From NCBI RefSeq assembly GCF_947507565.1, contig NC_089188.1, positions 558,001 to 622,000 of the forward strand: a stretch of 64,000 nucleotides of DNA, read 5' to 3'. The notes beneath the pieces are model-generated. The model saw only the letters and a program-made list of their open reading frames with translations. It was not told the DNA's origin and ran no database searches. The position numbers and the translations under genes are program-made. Positions 54,640-64,000 of the stretch are shown in pieces. Position 1 is the stretch's first letter. The number at the start of each line of letters is the position of its first letter. The stretch comes from Oscarella lobularis (taxonomy: Eukaryota > Porifera > Homoscleromorpha > Homosclerophorida > Oscarellidae).

Positions 54640-56700
54640 CCTGGTAGAGTGCCCTGCCCTTGCAATACGTGTATCCCTGATGCATGTTTCCCCCCTGAGT
54701 TAAGTTTACCGCATAGTGGAATTTGCAGTGTACCATTCCCTGCTTGCAGAGTACGTATCACTGATGCATGTTTTTGTGCAATTGACACTGTACCACTTCC
54801 TGCTTGCAGGGTATGTATCCCTGATGCACGTTTTCCCCCTGAGTTTACTGCATACTGTGCGTAGTGCAATTCACAGTGTACCATGCCCTGCTTGCAGGGT
54901 ATGTATCCCTGATGCATGTTTTCCCCCTGAGTTTACCGCATAGTGCAATTCGCAGGGTACCATGCCCTGCTTGCAGGGTATGTGTCCCTGATGCACGTTT
55001 TACCCCTGAGTTTACTGCATACTGTGCGTAGTGCAATTCACAGTGTACCATTCCCTGCTTGCAGGGTATGTATATCTGATGCATGTTTTCCTCCTGAGTT
55101 TATCGCATGGTGCAATTCGCAGTGTACCATGCCCTGCTTGCAGGGTATGTATCCCTGATGCACGTTTTCCCCCTGAGTTTACTGCATACTGTACATAGTG
55201 AGTTTACTGCATACTGTGCGTAGTGCAATTCGCAGTGTACCATTCCCTGCTTGCAGAGTACGTATCACTGATACATGTTTTTGTGCAATTGACACTGTAC
55301 CACTTCCTGCTTGCAGGGTATGTATCCCTGATGCACGTTTTCCCCCTGAGTTTACTGCATACTGTGCGTAGTGCAATTCACAGTGTACCATTCCCTGCTT
55401 GCAGGGTATGTATCCCTGATGCATGTTTTTCGCCTGAGTTTAATACCGCATAGTGCAATTCACAGTGTACCATGCCCTGCTTGCAGGGTATGTATCCCTG
55501 ATGCATGTTTTCCCCCTGAGTTTACCGCATAGTGCAATTCGCTGGGTACCATGCCCTGCTTGCAGGGTATGTGTCCCTGATGCACGTTTTACCCCTGAGT
55601 TTACTGCATACTGTGCGTAGTGCAATTCACAGTGTACCATTCCCTGCTTGCAGGGTATGTATCCCTGATGCATGTTTTCCTCCTGAGTTTATCGCATGGT
55701 GCAATTCGCAGTGTACCATGCCCTGCTTGCAGGGTATGTATCCCTGATGCACGTTTTCCCCCTGAGTTTACTGCATACTGTACATAGTGCAATTCACAGT
55801 CTACCATTCCCTGCTTGCAGGGTATGTATCCCTGATGCAGTCTACTATTCCCCGCTTGCAGGGTATGTATCCCTGATGCATGTTTTCCTCCTGAGTTTAC
55901 CGCATAGTGCAATTCGCAGGGTACCATGCCCTGCTTGCAGGGTATGTGTCCCTGATGCACGTTTTCCCCCTGAGTTTACTGCATACTGTACATCGTGCAA
56001 TTCACAGTGTACCATTCCCTGCTTGCAGGGTATGTATCCCTGATGCATGTTTTCCTCCTGAGTTTATCGCATTGTGCAATTCGCAGTGTACCATGCCCTG
56101 CTTGCAGGGTATGTATCCCTGATGAACGTTTTCCCCCTGAGTTTACTGCATACTGTACATAGTGCAATTCACAGTCTACCATTCCCTGCTTGCAGGGTAT
56201 GTATCCCTGATGCAGTCTACTATTCCCTGCTTGCAGGGTATGTATCCCTGATGCATGTTTTCCTCCTGAGTTTACCGCATAGTGCAATTCGCAGGGTACC
56301 ATGCCGTGCTTGCAGGGTATGTGTCCCTGATGCACGTTTTCCCCCTGAGTTTACTGCATACTGTACATCGTGCAATTCACAGTGTACCATTCCCTGCTTG
56401 CAGGGTATGTATCCCTGATGCATGTTTTTCGCCAGAGTTTAATACCGCATAGTGCAATTCGCAGTGTACCATGCCCTGCTTGCAGGGTATCTATCCCTGA
56501 TGCACGTTTTCCCCCTCAGTTTACTGCATACTGTACATAGTGCAATTCACAGTCTACCATTCCCTGCTTGCAGGGTATGTATTCCTGATGCATGTTTTTC
56601 GCCTGAGTTTAATGCTGCATAGTGCAATTCGCAGTGTACCATGCCCTGCTTCCGGGTATGTATCCCTGATTCGTGTTTTCCCCCTGAGTTTACAGCATAT
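54640..56700. repeat. Minisatellite A, 79/88-bp units
   Basis: About two dozen copies; the longer form has an extra CTGTGCGTA-type 9 bases. Each unit contains the palindrome CCCTGCTTGCAGGG and TATCCCTGATGCA. Short open frames (CRVCIPDACFPPEF) recur only because of the repeat. Two units also begin Helitron unit 2. Confidence 0.9.
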
Positions 56701-57731
56701 TGCAGTTCACTTGCGTGGCAGCTTTAAATGATGGGAAGATAAACGATGTGCCGATTTTGAAAAGACAAAATCGTTAAACTCATCTTTGCTGCGAAATAGA
56801 ATTAGGTTAATTTGCCCGGTTGCGGCTCTTGGACAAGGACCGGTCTATTCACAGCTGCAAAGCGGCTCCGGTCTATTAGTAGCGCTGGAAACGAGAGAGG
56901 TTATTTCGCATCTTCAGTAGGCTGGACCATATGCAACAGCTAAACGCGCGACTACTGCGCAGATTGATCTGAGCAGTGAATTGACCGACGCGACTACTGC
57001 TGCTGCTGTTTCTTCTGCTGCTGCATGCAGCGATTAGCCCGGTTGGAGCAGCTGTGAATAGATCGTGACCGTCTGCTTCTGCTGCGATGGGACCGCGCGA
57101 TTTGGTAGAGGAGCGGTTTACTTATATGCCGAGGCCCGCTACTGAAGCTTTTTTAGTGGGCAAGGACTATCATGTACAGCAGTTACGAATGACTTACGAC
57201 CGGATTCAGCGCTGCTGCAAATTACCAAGGATCGGCTGCTGTACATGGACCCGACCGATTACCGAATGTCCAAATAGATGACAAAATAGTTACGATATGT
57301 TAATCGGGCGCCTCCAAACAAACCAAGTTGGTTTACAGCGTAGGAAATGACCAGAGTATACAGCCTGCATGAGATTTCTCCTTGAATAGCTTTTGCGGCT
57401 GTAAATGAGCTTCGACAAGAAACTGCAGCTGTATTCCAATAAGCTAACGCGGGTAAAAAAGCCGTAGCTAGCCCACGTAGGTCGAATTGCAGCGGCGCTT
57501 AAGAGACCCGATTCGTGCATTAGAGATATAGCGTTAGAGATATATAGCAGAATAGTCGTAACGGTCGCAGAAAAACCGGCCTATCAGCGAGCGGCACTGC
57601 GGGTTGACAACACGCTGTAAAATGCCGTTAGAATATTGCAAGAAACGGCCGAATAAGCATAATTTCATATGCGCTCATGTCTGAATACAAACGCCTAAAC
57701 AACCCGTTCGATGAACGGGTAAATCAGCTAG

Positions 57732-60700
57732 TCTTCCCATAATTTACGGAGCTTCGTACGGGGCCTGCGTTTCCAATACGGGACGTCGCGTTTTCGCCTT
57801 CAAATTTCGCCGCCGGACGCAGCCGAAACCGCGCGTCGATCGCGCCGATGCGCTCCGAACGCCCTTCCGCGCAATCGATTGAACGCGCGATCGTCGGGAC
57901 CCCCGCCGCGGATCCTCCTCCGCCGCCGCTTTCCCGAGCCGCCGATCGCGCCGGAATTCAAAACGCGACGTCTCGCGCGGGTTCTCTACCGGTCCGAATC
58001 GAGCAATCGCCGCCGTGAAGTCGCGTTTCGCCCCAATTCGAATCGCCTTAGAGTGCGCTATGCATATTTTCTCCGCCGCCATCTTCCTTTGTCTTTCCGT
58101 TTTTCCATGGCTTCTTCCGCGCGAAAGCGACCTCGCTGCGAGGTTCCAGCGACTCCTGGTAGAGTGCCCTGCCATTGCAATACGTGTATCCCTGATGCAT
58201 GTTTCCCCCCTGAGTTAAGTTTACCGCATAGTGGAATTCGCAGTGTACCATTCCCTGCTTGCAGAGTACGTATCACTGATGCATGTTTTTGTGCAATTGA
58301 CACTGTACCACTTCCTGCTTCCAGGGTATGTATCCTTCAACAGAAAACACATTGAGTACCTAAAACAGAAAACATATTGAGTACCTACAACAGAAAACAC
58401 ATTGAGTACCTACAACAGAAAACATATTGAGTACCTAAAACAGAAAACATATTGAGTACCTGCAACAGAAAACACATTGAGTACCTTCAACAGAAAACAC
58501 ATTCAGTACCTTCAACAGAAAACACATTCAGTACCTTCAACAGAAAACATATTGAGTACCTACAACAGAAAACACATTGAGTACCTACAACAGAAAACAT
58601 ATTGAGTACCTAAAACAGAAAACATATTGAGTACCTACAACAGAAAACACATTGAGTACTTACAACAGAAAACACATTCAGTACCTTCAACAGAAAAAAA
58701 ATTGAGTACCTTCAACAGAAAACACATTGAGTACCTTCAACAGAAAACACATTGAGTACCTTCAACAGAAAACACATTGAGTACCTACAACAGAAAACAC
58801 ATTCAGTACCTTCAACAGAAAACACATTGAGTACCTTCAACAGAAAACACATTGAGTACCTACAACAGAAAACACATTGAGTACCTTCAACAGAAAACAC
58901 ATTCAGTACCTACAACAGAAAACACATTCAGTACCTTCAACAGAAAACACATTGAGTACCTTCAACAGAAAACACATTGAGTACCTTCAACAGAAAACAC
59001 ATTGAGTACCTTCAACAGAAAACACATTGAGTACCTACAACAGAAAACACATTCAGTACCTTCAACAGAAAACACATTGAGTACCTTCAACAGAAAACAC
59101 ATTGAGTACCTACAACAGAAAACACATTGAATACCTACAACAGAAAACACATTGAGTACCTTCAACAGAAAACACATTGAGTACCTTCAACAGAAAACAC
59201 ATTGAGTACCTTCAACAGAAAAGACATTCAGTACCTACAACAGAAAACACATTCAGTACCTTCAACAGAAAACACATTGAGTACCTACAACAGAAAATAC
59301 GTTGAGTACCTACAACAGAAAACACATTAAGTACCTACAACAGAAAACATATTGAGTACCTACAACAGAAAACACATTGAGTACCTTCAACAGAAAACAC
59401 ATTGAGTACCTACAACAGAAAACACATTGAGTACCTTCAACAGAAAACACATTCAGTACCTTCAACAGAAAACACATTGAGTACCTTCAACAGAAAACAC
59501 ATTGAGTACCTTCAACAGAAAACACATTGAGTACCTTCAACAGAAAACACATTGAGTACCTACAACAGAAAACACATTCAGTACCTTCAACAGAAAACAC
59601 ATTGAGTACCTTCAACAGAAAACACATTGAGTACCTACAACAGAAAACACATTGAGTACCTTCAACAGAAAACACATTCAGTACCTACAACAGAAAACAC
59701 ATTCAGTACCTTCAACAGAAAACACATTGAGTACCTACAACAGAAAATACGTTGAGTACCTACAACAGAAAACACATTGAGTACCTACAACAGAAAACAT
59801 ATTGAGTACCTAAAACAGAAAACATATTGAGTACCTACAACAGAAAACACATTGAGTACCTTCAACAGAAAACACATTGAGTACCTACAACAGAAAACAC
59901 ATTCAGTACCTTCAACAGAAAACACATTCAGTACCTTCAACAGAAAACACATTGAGTACCTTCAACAGAAAACACATTCAGTACCTTCAACAGAAAACAC
60001 ATTCAGTACCTAAAACAGAAGACATATTGAGTACCTACAACAGAAAACACATTGAGTACCTACAACAGAAAACACATTCAGTACCTTCAACAGAAAACAC
60101 ATTGAGTACCTACAACAGAAAACACATTCAGTACCTTCAACAGAAAACACATTCAGTACCTTCAACAGAAAAGACATTGAGTACCTACAACAGAAAACAT
60201 ATTCAGTACCTTCAACAGAAAACACATTGAGTATCTACAACAGAAAACATATTGAGTACCTACAACAGAAAACACATTGAGTACTTTCAACAGAAAACAC
60301 ATTGAGTACCTACAACAGAAAACACATTCAGTACCTTCAACAGAAAACACATTCAGTACCTTCAACAGAAAACATATTGAGTAACTTCAACAGAAAACAC
60401 ATTGAGTACCTTCAACAGAAAACACATTGAGTACCTTCATCAGAAAACACATTCAGTACCTTCAACAGAAAACACATTGAGTACCTGAAACAGAAAACAT
60501 ATTGAGTACCTACAACAGAAAACACATTGAGTACCTACAACAGAAAACACATTGAGTACCTACAACAGAAAACATATTGAGTAACTTCAACAGAAAACAC
60601 ATTCAGTACCTACAACAGAAAACATATTGAGTACCTTCAACAGAAAACATATTGAGTACCTACAACAGAAAACACATTGAGTACCTTCAACAGAAAACAC

Positions 60701-62106
60701 ATTCAGTACCTTCAACAGAAAACACATTGAGTATCTAAAACAGAAAACATATTGAGTACCTACAACAGAAAACACATTGAGTACCTACAACAGAAAACAT
60801 ATTGAGTACCTAAAACAGAAAACATATTGAGTACCTACAACAGAAAACACATTGAGTACCTTCAACAGAAAACACATTGAGTACCTACAACAGAAAACAC
60901 ATTCAGTACCTTCAACAGAAAACACATTCAGTACCTTCAACAGAAAACACATTGAGTACCTACAACAGAAAACACATTCAGTACCTTCAACAGAAAACAC
61001 ATTGAGTACCTACAACAGAAAACATATTGAGTACCTACAACAGAAAACACATTGAGTACTTTCAACAGAAAACACATATTGCAGTTCACTTGCGTGGCAG
61101 CTTTAAATGATGGGAAGATAAACGATGTGCCGATTTTGAAAAGACAAAATCGTTAAACTCATCTTTGCTGCGAAATAGAATTAGGTTAATTTGCCCGGTT
61201 GCGGCTCTTGGACAAGGACCGGTCTATTCGCAGCTGCAAAGCGGCTCCGGTCTATTAGTAGCGCTGGAAACGAGAGAGGTTATTTCGCATCTTCAGTAGG
61301 CTGGACCATATGCAACAGCTAAACGCGCGACTACTGCGCAGATTGATCTGAGCAGTGAATTGACCGACGCGACTACTGCTGCTGCTGTTTCTTCTGCTGC
61401 TGCATGCAGCGATTAGCCCGGTTGGAGCAGCTGTGAATAGATCGTGACCGTCTGCTTCTGCTGCGATGGGACCGCGCGATTGGGTAGAGGAGCGGTTTAC
61501 TTATATGCCGAGGCCCGCTACTGAAGCTTTTTTAGTGGGCAAGGACTATCATGTACAGCAGTTACGAATGACTTACGACCGGATTCAGCGCAGCTGCAAA
61601 TTACCAAGGATCGGCTGCTGTACATGGACCCGACCGATTACCGAATGTCCAAATAGATGACAAAATAGTTACGATATGTTAATCGGGCGCCTCCAAACAA
61701 ACCAAGTTGGTTTACAGCGTAGGAAATGACCAGAGTATACAGCCTGAGATTTCACCTTGAATAGCTTTTGCGGCTGTAAATGAGCTTCGACAAGAAACTG
61801 CAGCTGTATTCCAATAAGCTAACGCGGGTAAAAAAGCCGTAGCTAGCCCACGTAGGTCGAATTGCAGCGGCGCTTAAGAGACCCGATTCGTGCATTAGAG
61901 ATATAGCGTTAGAGATATATAGCAGAATAGAGTCGTAACAGTCGCAGAAAAACCGGCCTATCAGCGAGCGGCACTGCGGGTTGACAACACGCTGTAAAAT
62001 GCCGTTAGAATATTGCAAAACGGCCGAATAAGCATAATTTCATATGCGCTCATGTCTGAATACAAACGCCTAAACAACCCGTTCGATGAACGGGTAAATC
62101 AGCTAG
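57732..62106 (+). mobile_element. Helitron unit 2
   Basis: Abuts unit 1 head to tail: CTAG of unit 1 is directly followed by TCTTCCCATAATTTACGG. Both ends match unit 1 nearly base for base (first ~600 and last ~1030 bases), including the hairpin before CTAG (62,103-62,106). The middle is different: after two minisatellite A units it switches at 58,334 to the 25-bp minisatellite B. T follows at 62,107, where the split flank resumes. Confidence 0.88.
58334..61075. repeat. Minisatellite B, 25-bp units
   Basis: About 110 tandem copies of AACAGAAAACACATTGAGTACCTTC, with common variants TAC/TTC before AACAG, CAC/CAT and TGAG/TCAG. Because 25 is not a multiple of 3, several frames on both strands stay open; none is a gene. 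Variants are interspersed, and a block of about 31 units (58,700-59,290) is repeated at 59,475-59,760, so higher-order duplication has occurred. Confidence 0.95.
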
Positions 62107-62580
62107 TAGCGTCTATGTATGAGTCACGAGTACTAAGATTTCGTACGAGACAAACCGCAGCCTGTTGCCATATAGAAACGGATAAAGAGTTGTATGGAAA
62201 AGTAGATCAACGGCAACGCCCTTATTGAAACGAGCATGCGCTTTTCACAAGTTTCATTTTCACCATTCGACCTTGGTGTGGTGTCTTGGCGTGGGTGCCA
62301 CTTCCAATTAAGTTCATCGTTGTGCATTAGTACTTCTCCCTCACTCTGAAACGTTTTATAACCGTATTTCATATGAGCACTTACGTAAAATTGGGGCGTA
62401 GTCGCTTTTCTCCGTCGCAGTTCTTCTTTGATATCGCGAAAGATCGAGCGTACATTGCGCGAACTTCAGGGCAAGGTGCGAAAGCGCGTTTGGTGAAACA
62501 ACTGATCGATTGATGAACGACCAATAGGATCGCAGGAACGAGTTTGGCGCGTGCCATTGGTGTAAAGAAGCCGTACCCTC
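62107..62580. repeat. Segmental-duplication block R, second copy
   Basis: TAGCGTCTATGTATGAGTCACG onward matches 14,273-14,735. It is the right half of the target site split by the Helitron pair. Confidence 0.8.
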
Positions 62581-64000
62581 CATCATCTCGCTCCATGGGT
62601 AGTCAATTCCGCTTATGAATAGATTCGACGTGACGAATTAGTGCTCCCTTGCGATCAATTTCTGACTGGTCTGGTTTACCAGTTTGAACGCACGATCAAA
62701 ATATCTAACCATAAAAAGAATTGTCAATAAATTTCTTTATCTCGCTAAGCGACGGACTTCTTCCATAACCTTAGGACGATGAAGACTGACAACCTAGGAA
62801 AACGACCAAAAAGACAAGCAAACCTTTTAGACCCATTTGAAACAGGCCTCCCTATCGCAGGGAAACACGGCTCTCTTAGCCAAACAGATCCAAATCTAAA
62901 AAAAGCGTCTAACAGAAATTCTTCTAAGGACAGTACTTCTTATATCTATTACCCTGATAGATTGGCTCAAAGAAAGGTACAGCTTCCCCTCTTTGAGGAC
63001 GAATATAGAATGAAAAAATTCACTGCAAGGAGTCAAGTAGCCTTTATCTCTTTCATTTACTTGAGAAACGTCAGTCGGTCATTCACCTGCCGTTCGTGAT
63101 TCGTTCTACCGTCGAGGACGATGTCCTCGGAAGTTGCGCCAAGATTGACTGCAGCGCGAAAAAGAAATAATCGTTTGCTCGAAATGTATCAAATATTCAA
63201 TTTCAAGTTCAAAGGATTTTCTCACTTTGTATGTAGCATTCCAAATTGTTTCAGAAGTTCGAACATACTTGATTGGGAGTCAAAATGCTGAATCATGTCC
63301 TGCCTATAGTAGTATTCCGAATGGCCAGTGGTTCGTGCGGTGCCTAATTTCCATCATGTATCAATGTGCCCCCCTCATAAAAAACTCTATTCCTGATACC
63401 TCAATGTACGTGGTGAAAATGTCTCGCATCATCTTGATCGCTGGAAGGACCCACGTGTCGCTCTTCAACTCGGCAAGGCATCGTTCAATCCACAAACGTC
63501 TGTGCTGATCTAGTTCCTGGATGAAAAGTACTGTCATACACGTTATTACCATATATGTATACTGCTGCACAGCTGTAGTCTAATATTCTGATATGGGCAT
63601 TTACAACTTCATCCATTATTTCGGTAGGGCAGTCTTCGGAATGGGCTAAGTTCCATAGCAATCCCAGTACCTAGATAAGAAATAGGAACCGTATATAAAC
63701 ACTATGAGACGATAAGCCCTTTCAGGGAGGAGTCGGGCTACTCGCACACGACGAGTATCACACTACTACGTAGACTAGCCACCATACACTGAGCAACGGA
63801 GGCACAACCGACAACAACAAGATTTAAATAATAATTACATGGTACCTTTTAACCATCACGCCGTCTTTGTCGTCTTCAGCTAATCGCCGTCTCAATTCGA
63901 TCATTTTCTCTTTTTGAAGCATTCCGGCTTGCAACCAATTCTCCTAAACATCGAAAATGGACCAATTTAAAACGACAAACCAATCCGAAAATGCACCTGA
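62581..64000 (-). pseudogene. USP9X-like fragment D, runs off right edge
   Basis: Exons matching USP9X copy A: from the right edge [31 protein letters not shown], then [20 protein letters not shown] and IKMMRDIFTTYIEVSG. Near 62,757 it lacks the bases holding the [15 protein letters not shown] exon part that copies A and C retain, leaving GACGGACTTC joined to TTCCATAACC. Its segment next to block R parallels fragment C. A partial, broken copy; the rest may lie outside the window. Confidence 0.7.

Larger units (their letters stand above)
54217..57731 (+). mobile_element. Helitron unit 1
   Basis: Begins TCTTCCCATAATTTACGG after an A. Ends with an 8-bp-stem hairpin (ACCCGTTC-GAT-GAACGGGT, 57,702-57,720), seven bases, then CTAG (57,728-57,731) followed by T: canonical Helitron ends. 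There is no Rep/helicase gene, so it is non-autonomous. Layout: CpG-rich block (54,217-54,650), 79/88-bp minisatellite (to 56,700), then a 1 kb unique block with CTG repeats. Insertion is between A and T, with no target duplication. Confidence 0.88.

Noticed and set aside
54650-56740. Cys-rich repeated peptides (CRVCIPDACFPPEF) as a secreted repeat protein
   Set aside because: They appear only where the 79/88-bp unit happens to be open, break repeatedly, and have no signal peptide or conserved frame.
58334-61075. Open frames of 60-117 codons in the 25-bp array (STYNRKHIQYLQQKTH-type repeats)
   Set aside because: A 25-base unit cycles through all frames and stays open on both strands; there is no splice or start context. 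It is a minisatellite, not a gene.
58334-61075. CRISPR-like array
   Set aside because: The repeats are contiguous with no unique spacers, the genome is animal, and no cas genes are present.

Overview
The window looks like nuclear DNA of a compact, intron-rich animal genome. Coding stretches are split by very short GT..AG introns (about 36-100 bases), and the families are metazoan: CARD and Death domains, Kelch propellers, USP9X, large lipid transfer protein, a fibrinogen domain and a GREB1-like glycosyltransferase. There is no bacterial-style operon structure. The dense death-fold genes and tiny introns would suit an early-branching animal such as a homoscleromorph sponge, but that is inference.

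Layout. 1-4 kb: a secreted large lipid transfer protein gene (minus), with an inverted-repeat element in one intron. 4.3-7.3 kb: repeats, a 1.6 kb fold-back element, a GC-rich LTR-like fragment and a truncated fibrinogen-domain exon. 9.5-16 kb: part of a USP9X gene (minus), joined to a broken copy of a CARD/helicase gene and another USP9X fragment. 16.7-20.7 kb: a CARD-coiled coil-Kelch gene (plus) followed by a dead paralogue carrying a hAT-type MITE with a perfect 8-bp target duplication. 21.4-23.9 kb: a secreted subtilisin-like protease (minus). 27.1-29.6 kb: a Kelch-coiled coil-Death domain gene (minus). 31.6-33.9 kb: a gene with a GRAM/PH-like domain (plus). 34.4-39.6 kb: the N-terminal part of a second USP9X copy (minus). 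40.7-41.3 kb: a two-exon PD-(D/E)XK nuclease-like gene. 41.8-46.3 kb: a DNA transposon bounded by 37-bp inverted repeats, encoding a large protein with a RING-like end. 46.5-48.8 kb: a chimeric graveyard of glycosyltransferase, protease and fold-back fragments.

49.0-54.2 kb (minus) is the most remarkable gene. A CARD is fused to an SF2 helicase whose motifs run in circularly permuted order (Ia, II, III, then V/VI, then Walker A), followed by a GT-A glycosyltransferase of GREB1/TAGT type. It may be a death-fold-coupled nucleic-acid sensing or modifying system. Immediately upstream, 54,217-62,106 holds two head-to-tail Helitrons with canonical ends (TC...hairpin...CTAG, A^T target). The exact empty site is preserved in the duplicated segment at 14,272/14,273. 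The two Helitrons share both ends but carry different internal minisatellites (79/88 bp versus 25 bp).

Common themes are death-fold domains attached to different effector or sensor modules (Kelch, helicase/glycosyltransferase) and repeated segmental duplication of USP9X and CARD-helicase pieces, with transposons at several junctions. Exon borders were read by eye from splice-site consensus and frame continuity. Family assignments rest on motif recognition, not on searches.
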